Assembly: GCA_018240015.1 (NCBI GenBank)
Contig: JAFEGJ010000001.1
Span: 302,250 to 366,249, forward strand
DNA: 64,000 nt
Direction: 5' to 3'
DNA from: Verrucomicrobiota bacterium
Lineage (GTDB): Bacteria; Chlamydiota; Chlamydiia; Chlamydiales; Rhabdochlamydiaceae
Shown: in pieces, positions 35,913 through 43,719 of the stretch
How positions within the stretch are numbered: the stretch's first letter is position 1
How the letters are laid out: every line of letters starts with the position of its first letter
Made by a program: the position numbers and the translations under genes
Notes under the pieces: generated by a model
Told to the model about the DNA's origin: nothing
The model's database searches: none
The model's input: only the letters and a program-made list of their open reading frames with translations

Positions 35913-36946
35913 AAAAGAAAGCACTTATTACAGGAATAACGGGGCAAGACGGTTCCTATTTAGCAGAGTTGCTTTTAGAAAAGGGATATGAGGTACATGG
36001 CCTTGTGCGCAGAAGTTCTGTATCTAACGAAGAAAGAATAAGGCATTTTAAGGATCAGATTCATCTTCACGTGGGAGATTTAGCAGATAGCTTCAGCTTG
36101 AAGAGAGTTCTCGAGCTAGCCCAGCCGGATGAGATTTACAACCTTGCTGCGATGAGCCATGTGAAAATCTCGTTTGAGATACCAGAATATACGGCGGATA
36201 TCGATGGTCTGGGTGCCATTCGTTTACTAGAGGCCGTTCGGCACGTCTGCCCGAGGGCCAAATTTTATCAAGCCTCCACTTCTGAATTGTATGGGAAAGT
36301 GAAGAAAACACCCCAAAATGAAGAAACGCCGTTCCATCCTCGATCTCCTTACGGTGTGGCTAAGTTGTTTGCTTATTGGGCTGTCATCAACTACCGCGAA
36401 GCTTACAACTTATTTGCTTGTAACGGAATTTTGTTTAATCACGAAAGTCCTCGTCGGGGAGAAAATTTCGTTTCGCGTAAAATTACTTTGGGTGTTGCCC
36501 GTATTTCACTTGGTCTACAGCAGAAGCTTATTCTGGGCAATCTTGATTCTGAGAGAGATTGGGGATATGCAGAAGACTTTGTTGAGGGAATGTGGAGAAT
36601 GCTCCAGCAAAAAGCTCCAACGGATTATGTGCTTGCCACGGGTGTAAAGACGACCGTGCGTCGCTTTGTTGAGATGTCATTTTCAGAGGTCGGCACTCCT
36701 ATTCGCTGGGTAGGGACCGGGCTAGATGAAAAAGGAATACATTCTTCCACAGGTGATATTCTCGTAGAAATTTCCCCAGAATTTTTCCGTCCTGCAGAAG
36801 TCGATCTTTTGATTGGAGATGCTAGCAAAGCTCAAAGAGAGTTGGGGTGGGAGCCAAAAACAGATGTCAAGCAACTTGTAAAACTAATGATGCAGGCTGA
36901 TTTGGAGCTGATAAATGCAACGCTTCCCCAATCCCTTCAATCCTAA
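35909..36946 (+). CDS. gmd: GDP-mannose 4,6-dehydratase
   Basis: 345 aa. Typical Gmd motifs: [47 protein letters not shown], the catalytic [26 protein letters not shown] (YxxxK), [20 protein letters not shown], and [14 protein letters not shown]. It makes GDP-4-keto-6-deoxymannose, the branch point to GDP-fucose, -rhamnose, -perosamine and C-methylated sugars. manC in the same block supplies GDP-mannose. No manB (phosphomannomutase) is in the window. Confidence 0.96.
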   Translation: MKKKALITGITGQDGSYLAELLLEKGYEVHGLVRRSSVSNEERIRHFKDQIHLHVGDLADSFSLKRVLELAQPDEIYNLAAMSHVKISFEIPEYTADIDGLGAIRLLEAVRHVCPRAKFYQASTSELYGKVKKTPQNEETPFHPRSPYGVAKLFAYWAVINYREAYNLFACNGILFNHESPRRGENFVSRKITLGVARISLGLQQKLILGNLDSERDWGYAEDFVEGMWRMLQQKAPTDYVLATGVKTTVRRFVEMSFSEVGTPIRWVGTGLDEKGIHSSTGDILVEISPEFFRPAEVDLLIGDASKAQRELGWEPKTDVKQLVKLMMQADLELINATLPQSLQS

Positions 36947-37952
36947 TCTCTTGATCACCACCATTATTCCTACTTTTAGGCGCCCTCACATGCTGCGGAG
37001 AGCGATTCAAAGTGTACTTAGTCAAACATTCCCCCATTTTCAAGTGTGCGTTTATGATAACGCTTCGGGGGATGAAACAGCCGCGTTTGTAAGTGAGCTA
37101 GCCCAGCAAGATCCACGTGTGAAATATCATTGCCACCCGGAGAACATTGGAGCCGTCGCAAATTTTCAGTATGGACTTTCACATGTTGAGACGCCTTATT
37201 TTTCATTTCTCTCCGATGACGATTATCTTCTCCCTAAGTTTTTCGAAACATTGATGGAAAAGCTGCAGCAACATCCAGAAGCTTTCTTTGCTGTGGGAGC
37301 GGTCATGCATGTTAACGAAAAAGGCGATGTGCTCCATGTTCACCAACCTTCGGATCCAAAGAGATCTCTTTGGACGCCGCCAGAAGGATTATATGAAATG
37401 GTGAGCAGCAACATTAATTGGGCAGGAATTCTATTTCGCAAAGAGGTAATCGAGAAAATAGGGAAGTTGGACCCCACGCTAAAAATCATTGATGCTGATT
37501 ATGTTTTGCGTGCTGCTTCTCAGTGCCCATTCGCTGCAAGTAATGTTCCTTGTGCTGTTTTTACACAGCACTCTGCTTCGTATTCTTCGAGCGCGGGTTT
37601 GAAGCTCATTTGGCCGGGTTGGTTGCAGGTGATGGAAAAACTTGTCAGAGGTCAACATATTCCAGCTTCTAATCAGGCAGAAATACGTGCCTGCATGTTA
37701 AAAAAATTTCAGAGCTTTCTGTTTCCGTTAGCCTTAAAATGTTTGAGGAATAAGGAAATCTTACAAGCCGTGAAAGTTGCAGAAATTCTTGAAAGTGAAT
37801 GCCAGGCATTTAAAAAAAGCTGGATCATTAAAAGACTCGCAAAATCAACGGAAAGAACAAAGTTTCTTTTTCTGATATTTATTGGCATGGTTGAGCTGAG
37901 AAGGAAATTTTTTAAACCATTTAAGAGTAAGTTACTTAAAGCAAGAACATGA
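36915..37952 (+). CDS. Family 2 glycosyltransferase
   Basis: 345 aa. GT-A pattern: [40 protein letters not shown], and the metal site [17 protein letters not shown] near residue 100. The helical, basic C-terminus ([12 protein letters not shown]) may bind the membrane surface. The start overlaps gmd by 32 nt; no better start with a ribosome-binding site is seen before the conserved first strand. Its role is sugar transfer during repeat-unit assembly, specificity unknown. Confidence 0.85.
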   Translation: MQRFPNPFNPNLLITTIIPTFRRPHMLRRAIQSVLSQTFPHFQVCVYDNASGDETAAFVSELAQQDPRVKYHCHPENIGAVANFQYGLSHVETPYFSFLSDDDYLLPKFFETLMEKLQQHPEAFFAVGAVMHVNEKGDVLHVHQPSDPKRSLWTPPEGLYEMVSSNINWAGILFRKEVIEKIGKLDPTLKIIDADYVLRAASQCPFAASNVPCAVFTQHSASYSSSAGLKLIWPGWLQVMEKLVRGQHIPASNQAEIRACMLKKFQSFLFPLALKCLRNKEILQAVKVAEILESECQAFKKSWIIKRLAKSTERTKFLFLIFIGMVELRRKFFKPFKSKLLKART

Positions 37953-39001
37953 AAGAGATCTGTATCGATGCACGCATGGCTACATTTTCAGGAATTGGAG
38001 CCTATATTCGTGCTTTATTGCCGCGCCTTGCAAAAGAGTCTTATAAGTGGAGAATCCTTATCGACTCGGAGTCTCTTAGGTCCTGTCCAGAATTATGTAA
38101 TTTCGATGTAATAGAAGCCAGGGCTCCTATCTACTCTTTAAGTGAGCAAATAACACTCCCGCTACAAATCCCTCGCTGTGATCTATTTTGGTCTCCTCAT
38201 TTCAACATTCCTTTGGCTCCTATCAAAGCTCGTAAGCGGCTTGTTACTATCCATGATGTCTATTTTTTAGCGCATGTTTCCGAGCTCCCTATCCATAAAA
38301 GGTGGTATGCGCGCCATTTTTTAAAAGCAGCGGCTGGTCGTTCGGATCATGTAATTACTATTTCAGAATTTTCAATGAATGAAATTTTAAAGTACATACG
38401 AGTTGATAGGAATAAAATCACACCTATTCATAATGGAGTAGAGCAGACGCCAAGAACAAATGCGGAGTTATCTTCCTCCTCGCCAAAAAAATATTTATTG
38501 TATGTGGGAATATTTACACCGCGCAAAAACCTCACCAATTTGATAAAATCTCTCGATTATTTGCCATCGGATATTCACCTTGTTCTTGTGGGGAAGCAAT
38601 CCGAGTGGCAGGAATGGAAAAAAGAGGCTGAAAAGCGAAAAGACCGTGTGACCGTTATGGGGAAAGTCAGCAGTGATCAACTTGCCCAACTTTACCGAAA
38701 GGCTGAGCTTCTCGTTCATCCTTCTTACTACGAAGGATTTGGGCTTACTCCTTTAGAAGCGATGAGCTATGATTGTCCTGTAGTTGCTGCGGATATCCCC
38801 AGCTTGAGAGAAGTGTGTAGTGATGCAGCTGTTTATGTAAATCCAGCTGATCCCCGAAATATGGCCGAAGGGATACTTTCTGTTTGGACGAGTCCAGGCA
38901 AACAAAGAGAACTGCGACAGTTGGGGCAGTACCGAGCCGGCCAATTCAGTTGGGATGTATCGGCGGAAAAACATTTAGAAGTGATAAGGAAACTGTTGTG
39001 A
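37949..39001 (+). CDS. Family 4 glycosyltransferase
   Basis: 350 aa GT-B enzyme. The N-domain contains MATFSGIGAYIRALLPRLAK and LVTIHDVYFLAHVSELP. The C-domain has the donor-site patterns YLLYVGIFTPRKNLTNLIKS and LLVHPSYYEGFGLTPLEAMS, with the EX7E-type glutamates in EGFGLTPLE. This is the mannosyl/rhamnosyltransferase-like group common in O-antigen clusters. ATGA-type overlap with the upstream GT2; the stop overlaps the GTG start of the next GT4. Confidence 0.9.
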   Translation: MKEICIDARMATFSGIGAYIRALLPRLAKESYKWRILIDSESLRSCPELCNFDVIEARAPIYSLSEQITLPLQIPRCDLFWSPHFNIPLAPIKARKRLVTIHDVYFLAHVSELPIHKRWYARHFLKAAAGRSDHVITISEFSMNEILKYIRVDRNKITPIHNGVEQTPRTNAELSSSSPKKYLLYVGIFTPRKNLTNLIKSLDYLPSDIHLVLVGKQSEWQEWKKEAEKRKDRVTVMGKVSSDQLAQLYRKAELLVHPSYYEGFGLTPLEAMSYDCPVVAADIPSLREVCSDAAVYVNPADPRNMAEGILSVWTSPGKQRELRQLGQYRAGQFSWDVSAEKHLEVIRKLL

Positions 39002-40113
39002 AGACAGCTATCGTTCATGATTGGTTAACTTCATTGGGAGGGGCGGAAAAAGTCTTGCAAGCGATGGCGCAGGTGCTTCCGTCGCCGATATATACACTCG
39101 TTAAAAATCCCAAGACTGTAGAAATTTTGCTCGGCCAAAATGCAATGGTGAGCACGTCCTTTATCCAAAATATTCCTCTTTCCCGTAAAATTTATCGACA
39201 TCTATTACCGTTATTTCCCTATGCGATTGAGCAATTTGATTTGCGCGAATACGATCTGATCTTATCGAGTTCCCACGCAGTAGCAAAAGGGGTTCTAACT
39301 CACGCAGAGCAGCTCCATATCTGCTATTGTCATTCTCCTATGCGTTATGCATGGGACTTGCATCATCAATACATGCAAGGGCTAGGACATGTATCGGGCT
39401 TTTTAGCTAAGCATTTTCTGCATAGAATTAGACAGTGGGACGTCGCTAGCGTTCCCCGAGTCGATCATTTTATCGCTAACTCTCATCATGTCGCTCGAAG
39501 AATCCAGCGCAATTATGGACGGGAATCTATAGTTCTATATCCTCCTGTGGCTACTCATCTTTTTAATGCAGAAACAAAGAAAGAAGGGTTTTATCTCACC
39601 GTATCGCGCCTCGTTCCCTATAAGCGTATAGATCTCATCGCCCAGGCCTTTTCGATGACACCCCATAGGCGTCTGGTGATCATTGGGGATGGCCCTGAAA
39701 TGGGAAAAATCAAAAAAATATCCGCTCCCAATATTGAAATTTTAGGTCACATTTCCGATGAGGAAATGCGGCAATATATGCAAAAAGCGAAAGCCTTTGT
39801 ATTTGCGGCAGAAGAAGATTTTGGTATCGTTCCCGTTGAGGCTCAAGCTGCAGGCACTCCTGTTATTGCTTTTGGGAAAGGGGGAGCCTTGGAAACAGTG
39901 GTGGATGGAGTTACAGGAGTCTTTTTTGATGAACAAACGCCCCCATCTATGAACGAAGCCGTTAACCAGTTTGAAAAAATGGAGTTTGACCCCAAAGCCA
40001 TTCAACTGCATGCGCAGCAATTCGGAGAGCAGCGATTTAAGAGCCAGTTACAACAAATTATAAAAAATAAATGGGAGATTTTCTGTGAAAATCATCATTC
40101 TTGCCGGAGGTAA
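38998..40113 (+). CDS. Family 4 glycosyltransferase
   Basis: 371 aa from GTG 38,998 (AAGGA 7 nt upstream). The frame is open 38 codons further upstream inside the previous gene but reads as nonsense there. The GT-B N-terminus is KTAIVHDWLTSLGGAEKVLQ, a recognised group of polysaccharide GT4 enzymes, with HICYCHSPMRYAWDLHHQYM and the donor site YLTVSRLVPYKRIDLIAQAF, FVFAAEEDFGIVPVEAQAAG. It probably adds mannose or a related sugar. The C-terminus overlaps manC by 29 nt. Confidence 0.9.
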   Translation: MKTAIVHDWLTSLGGAEKVLQAMAQVLPSPIYTLVKNPKTVEILLGQNAMVSTSFIQNIPLSRKIYRHLLPLFPYAIEQFDLREYDLILSSSHAVAKGVLTHAEQLHICYCHSPMRYAWDLHHQYMQGLGHVSGFLAKHFLHRIRQWDVASVPRVDHFIANSHHVARRIQRNYGRESIVLYPPVATHLFNAETKKEGFYLTVSRLVPYKRIDLIAQAFSMTPHRRLVIIGDGPEMGKIKKISAPNIEILGHISDEEMRQYMQKAKAFVFAAEEDFGIVPVEAQAAGTPVIAFGKGGALETVVDGVTGVFFDEQTPPSMNEAVNQFEKMEFDPKAIQLHAQQFGEQRFKSQLQQIIKNKWEIFCENHHSCRR

Positions 40114-41482
40114 AGGGACGCGTCTTTGGCCCATATCTCGAGGATCCTTTCCTAAGCAATTTCTCAAGCTAGGCGATGAATTATCGCTGCTCCAAAAATG
40201 TGTGAAGAGATTTCTGCCTATCGCTGAGCCGGCAGATTTTGTGATTGTAACAAGCAATGAATATCGCCATTTAGTGAAAGAACAGCTCTGCAGTTTAGAT
40301 CCTCGGTTTGAAAGTCAAATTCTTGTGGAACCGGCGGCGCGTGGCACCGCTCCGGCTATTGCCCTTGGTGTGAAATATCTGCAGGAAAAATATGGAATGG
40401 GAGAAGAAGAAGTTGTCGTGGTTTCCTCTTCCGACCATTTGATCTCTCCTCAAGAGGAATTTCTTAAAGCGGTATATAGAGCGGAGGAAGTAGCTAAACA
40501 AGGATATCTGATTACGTTTGGTATCGAACCCAAACGTCCTGAGACAGGATATGGGTATATTAAAATAGAACAGACCGCCGATCCTCTCGTTTGTAAGGCT
40601 CATGAGTTCATTGAAAAGCCTCCTCTCGAGCAAGCTCAAGCCTTTTTGAAATCAGATGAGTATCTTTGGAACAGCGGAATTTTTGCCTTCACAGCCCATC
40701 AATTTTGGCTCGAACTGAAACATCATGCCCCAGAAATGGCTACAATATCTCTAAGTAATTTTGAAAGTATGCCTTCTGTTTCTATCGATTACGCTTTGAT
40801 GGAAAAATCCAAGAATATTGCGGTGATTCGTCTCAATCTTTCCTGGTCGGACATCGGTTCTTGGGATAGTATTTTTGACGAATTCGCCAAAGACACCAAT
40901 CAAAACGTGAAAATGGGCAATATTGTCGATATCGGCACCAAAAACTGTTTGATCGTTGGAGGCAAGCGTCTCATTGCAACGATGGGTCTTGAGGATATGA
41001 TCATTATAGAGACCGATGATGCTATTTTGATCGGAAAGAAGGGAGAGTCGCAGAAAGTAAAAGCTCTTGTCGATGAATTAAAAAAACAAAATCGGAAAGA
41101 AATCCATGAACACCAAACGGTATACCGCCCTTGGGGAAGTTATTCCATCTTAGAGGAAGGGGACCGTTATAAAGTCAAAAGAATCGTCGTCAATCCTCAT
41201 CAAAAACTCAGCTTGCAATACCATTATCATCGCAGCGAGCATTGGATTGTGGTAAAGGGCGCTGCCAAAGTTACCATCGGAGAAAAAGAAACCTATCTCC
41301 ATGAAAATGAAAGCACTTACGTGCCTAAATCCGCCGTTCATCGACTGGAAAATCCTGGGAAGGTCCCTCTCGAAATGATCGAAGTTCAAGTCGGAGAATA
41401 TGTTGGGGAAGACGATATTGTCCGAATTGAAGATGTCTATGGCCGAACCGAAGAGTTGGTACATGGCTCGAATAGCCCTTGA
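40085..41482 (+). CDS. manC: Mannose-1-phosphate guanylyltransferase / mannose-6-phosphate isomerase
   Basis: 465 aa bifunctional-type enzyme. Residues 1-~270 are the guanylyltransferase (LAGGKGTRLWPISRGSFPKQ, VSSSDHLISP, FIEKPPLEQA, YLWNSGIFAF, SWSDIGSWDSI). The last ~115 are the cupin isomerase domain (RPWGSYSILEEGDRYKVKRI, LQYHYHRSEHWIVVKGAAKV, YVPKSAVHRLENPGKVPLEM). It makes GDP-mannose for gmd and for mannosyltransferases. GTG start with GGGAG 8 nt upstream. Confidence 0.96.
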   Translation: MKIIILAGGKGTRLWPISRGSFPKQFLKLGDELSLLQKCVKRFLPIAEPADFVIVTSNEYRHLVKEQLCSLDPRFESQILVEPAARGTAPAIALGVKYLQEKYGMGEEEVVVVSSSDHLISPQEEFLKAVYRAEEVAKQGYLITFGIEPKRPETGYGYIKIEQTADPLVCKAHEFIEKPPLEQAQAFLKSDEYLWNSGIFAFTAHQFWLELKHHAPEMATISLSNFESMPSVSIDYALMEKSKNIAVIRLNLSWSDIGSWDSIFDEFAKDTNQNVKMGNIVDIGTKNCLIVGGKRLIATMGLEDMIIIETDDAILIGKKGESQKVKALVDELKKQNRKEIHEHQTVYRPWGSYSILEEGDRYKVKRIVVNPHQKLSLQYHYHRSEHWIVVKGAAKVTIGEKETYLHENESTYVPKSAVHRLENPGKVPLEMIEVQVGEYVGEDDIVRIEDVYGRTEELVHGSNSP

Positions 41483-42605
41483 TGCTGTTCCTCTGCAAAA
41501 GCTAAGCGGAGGAGTCGGTTATTATATCTTTTATTTACTCGACGAGCTCATTCGGCAGAGTCCTGACGATGAGTTCTTTTTGTATGCATTTTCCGATCAA
41601 GGGGATATCGCGCATTTCAAAAAGTACACAAACGTTACTATTCGGGTAGTTCCCTTTCTTTCTTTTTTTCATTCTTTGTGGTGCCAAATAACGCTGGCTT
41701 ATGCTCTTTATCGTGATAAAATAGGTGTTTTTTGGGGAACGACGCAGTCGATACCGCTTTTCAAGCGAAGAAAAATGAAAACGGTTTTGACGGTTTATGA
41801 CTTTGTTTATCTACTTTTTCCCAAGACCGTTGCTACGTTTAAATGTTACTATTTAAAATGCTTATCGCCATGGATGTTAAAGAAAGCAAATGTTCTTCTT
41901 CCCATCTCTGAGGGAACAGCCCAGCGTCTCAAGCAGTATTATGGACTGCAACAGGATCATGTGATGCTGCCCCCGATTCGTCCAACAATTGCTTATAAGA
42001 CCCAGCAGGAAGTTTCAAAAAAGATCGAGCCTTTGGGACTTTCCTATAAAAACTACCTTCTAACGGTGGGTACTTTGGAGCCGCGGAAAAACTTTACCCA
42101 GTTGGTTCAAGTCTACTTATCGCTTCTAGAAAAGAAAAAACAGCTGCCTCCCTTAGTTATTATTGGAGCAGGGGGATGGAAAAACAAAGAAATTGTCGAT
42201 TTGCTGCAGAGAGCAGAAAAGGACCGTCCCGATGCGATCAAACTTTTGGGCAATGCTCCCGATGAAGATCTGTCTTACTATCTTTCTGGAGCTCGCTTCT
42301 ACATCACGCTTTCACTCTACGAGGGATATGGCATGCCTCTTGCTGAAGCTAGGGCATGTAAGACAGCCGTTATTTGTTTCGATCAGCTAGAGCTTCGTGA
42401 AGCTGCAGAAAATGATGGGTATTTTCTTCGAAAAGATAAGCTTATGCAAGATCTTGAGAAGGTGCTCGACCAAGAAGAACTTTCAACTCCTAATGCTGTA
42501 AGCTATTCTTCCACGGAAGACAAAATCATGCTGGTAAAGACTGCCGGCGTATTTTCCGCAGAAATAGACCATAGAAAACGATCAACCAAGTCAGGTGGTG
42601 ATTAA
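41463..42605 (+). CDS. Family 4 glycosyltransferase
   Basis: 380 aa from ATG 41,463; the open frame upstream lies within manC and is not expected to be used. GT-B motifs: VPLQKLSGGVGYYIFYLLDE, FKCYYLKCLSPWMLKKANVL, YLLTVGTLEPRKNFTQLVQV and FYITLSLYEGYGMPLAEARA. The last ~27 residues lie antisense to the end of the polymerase-like gene and lack the usual family C-terminus, so the original stop may have been lost. It is the final gene of the plus-strand block. Confidence 0.88.
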   Translation: MARIALDAVPLQKLSGGVGYYIFYLLDELIRQSPDDEFFLYAFSDQGDIAHFKKYTNVTIRVVPFLSFFHSLWCQITLAYALYRDKIGVFWGTTQSIPLFKRRKMKTVLTVYDFVYLLFPKTVATFKCYYLKCLSPWMLKKANVLLPISEGTAQRLKQYYGLQQDHVMLPPIRPTIAYKTQQEVSKKIEPLGLSYKNYLLTVGTLEPRKNFTQLVQVYLSLLEKKKQLPPLVIIGAGGWKNKEIVDLLQRAEKDRPDAIKLLGNAPDEDLSYYLSGARFYITLSLYEGYGMPLAEARACKTAVICFDQLELREAAENDGYFLRKDKLMQDLEKVLDQEELSTPNAVSYSSTEDKIMLVKTAGVFSAEIDHRKRSTKSGGD

Positions 42606-43719
42606 GGTTGTGATTTGTCGCTGCAAAAAGTAGCACATGTATAAGGCCTGATATTGTGACCATCAACAATAGTGGATCTTCTTTAGAAGTGCATTTGAAC
42701 GCAACATAACCTTTTTCCCACAACGAAAGAATAAAACCCAGAACCAGAGCTAAAATTCCTCCAACGCCTAGTTCAAAGAGAAGCTGTAAATAGAGGTTAT
42801 GTAGGTTGATTTCAGAACTGAACCCTCCTCCCAAAAAAGGCTGCTCTTTAAAGCTTGAGAAACTTCGGCTCCAATGGCTCAACCGATCAAAGAGTGTTCC
42901 ACTTTCCAAATTGTCGAGGGTAAAGCCGATCGCAAAGACAGCAGCAATATCGATATGAAATAATTGGAGAAAAGCAAAGGTAACTGTAACAAATAATGAT
43001 AAAAATGCTGCAGTTTTTAGTATCGAACGGTTCTTCCAAGCCATAAAGCAAAGAACACAAAAATAGGTGACGAACGCTGTGCGCGTTGTGGTCAAAAGAA
43101 GAGCTACGAAAACAACACTGTAAAGCAGAATAAGAGTGGTTTTGGGACCTCGGTGAGTAAAGAGAAGCCATGTGATGACCGATAGAACAAAACTCGAAAC
43201 AATTCCATATTCATTGGGATAAGATCCCGGAGAGAATCGCAAAAATCCATATGCACTTTGTGTGAGAACAGAAAAGAACTCTAAAACGTCGAGAGGCCAA
43301 AGATGAGTAAAAAAACCAATATATAAAATATAGCCAATAGCGAGGGAGAGAAGATACGATTTGATATATATATTAAGAAGAGAAGCGCCTTCTTCATAGG
43401 TGCTTAAGGAAGAAGCGGCTCCAAATACAAACAGCGCCTGAAAATACATTAAAAAAAAGCGGAAAATAGGCTCAAAGCCATCTTGTTTTTCTGTCAGAAA
43501 AATTGCAGAGCCTAAGCAATACAGAAAAAAGGGCGCTGAAAGAACTAACATTTTTAACAGTTTTTTTTGCATAGGGAAATAAAAAACGGGGAAGGCGAGC
43601 AAAAGAAGATAATAAGTTCTAAAAGAATGGGAAAAAAGCTGAGGTGTAAGAAGATTTCCTAGAGGGCCTAAAGCAACAAATGCTGTGAGAAGGTTTTTTT
43701 TAAGTTGACTAAGAGTCAT
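42526..43719 (-). CDS. Wzy/WaaL-like O-antigen polymerase or ligase
   Basis: 397 aa with about 11 membrane helices. The Wzy_C signature area is present: a large loop containing FDRLSHWSRSFSSFKEQPFL, GGGFSSEINLHNLYLQLLFE (the GxG...HN pattern shared by ligases and polymerases) and LGVGGILALVLGFILSLW. It either polymerises undecaprenyl-linked repeats or ligates them to a lipid or protein acceptor; sequence alone cannot tell these apart. It shares an ATGA overlap with topA upstream and overlaps the GT4 gene tail to tail by 80 nt. Confidence 0.8.
   Translation of the reverse strand: MTLSQLKKNLLTAFVALGPLGNLLTPQLFSHSFRTYYLLLLAFPVFYFPMQKKLLKMLVLSAPFFLYCLGSAIFLTEKQDGFEPIFRFFLMYFQALFVFGAASSLSTYEEGASLLNIYIKSYLLSLAIGYILYIGFFTHLWPLDVLEFFSVLTQSAYGFLRFSPGSYPNEYGIVSSFVLSVITWLLFTHRGPKTTLILLYSVVFVALLLTTTRTAFVTYFCVLCFMAWKNRSILKTAAFLSLFVTVTFAFLQLFHIDIAAVFAIGFTLDNLESGTLFDRLSHWSRSFSSFKEQPFLGGGFSSEINLHNLYLQLLFELGVGGILALVLGFILSLWEKGYVAFKCTSKEDPLLLMVTISGLIHVLLFAATNHNLNHHLTWLIVFYGLFLRKIRRQSLPA

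Noticed and set aside
38884-38997. Longer start for the second GT4 enzyme
   Set aside because: The extension is an out-of-frame reading of the preceding GT4 gene; GTG 38,998 has a ribosome-binding site and begins at the conserved first strand.
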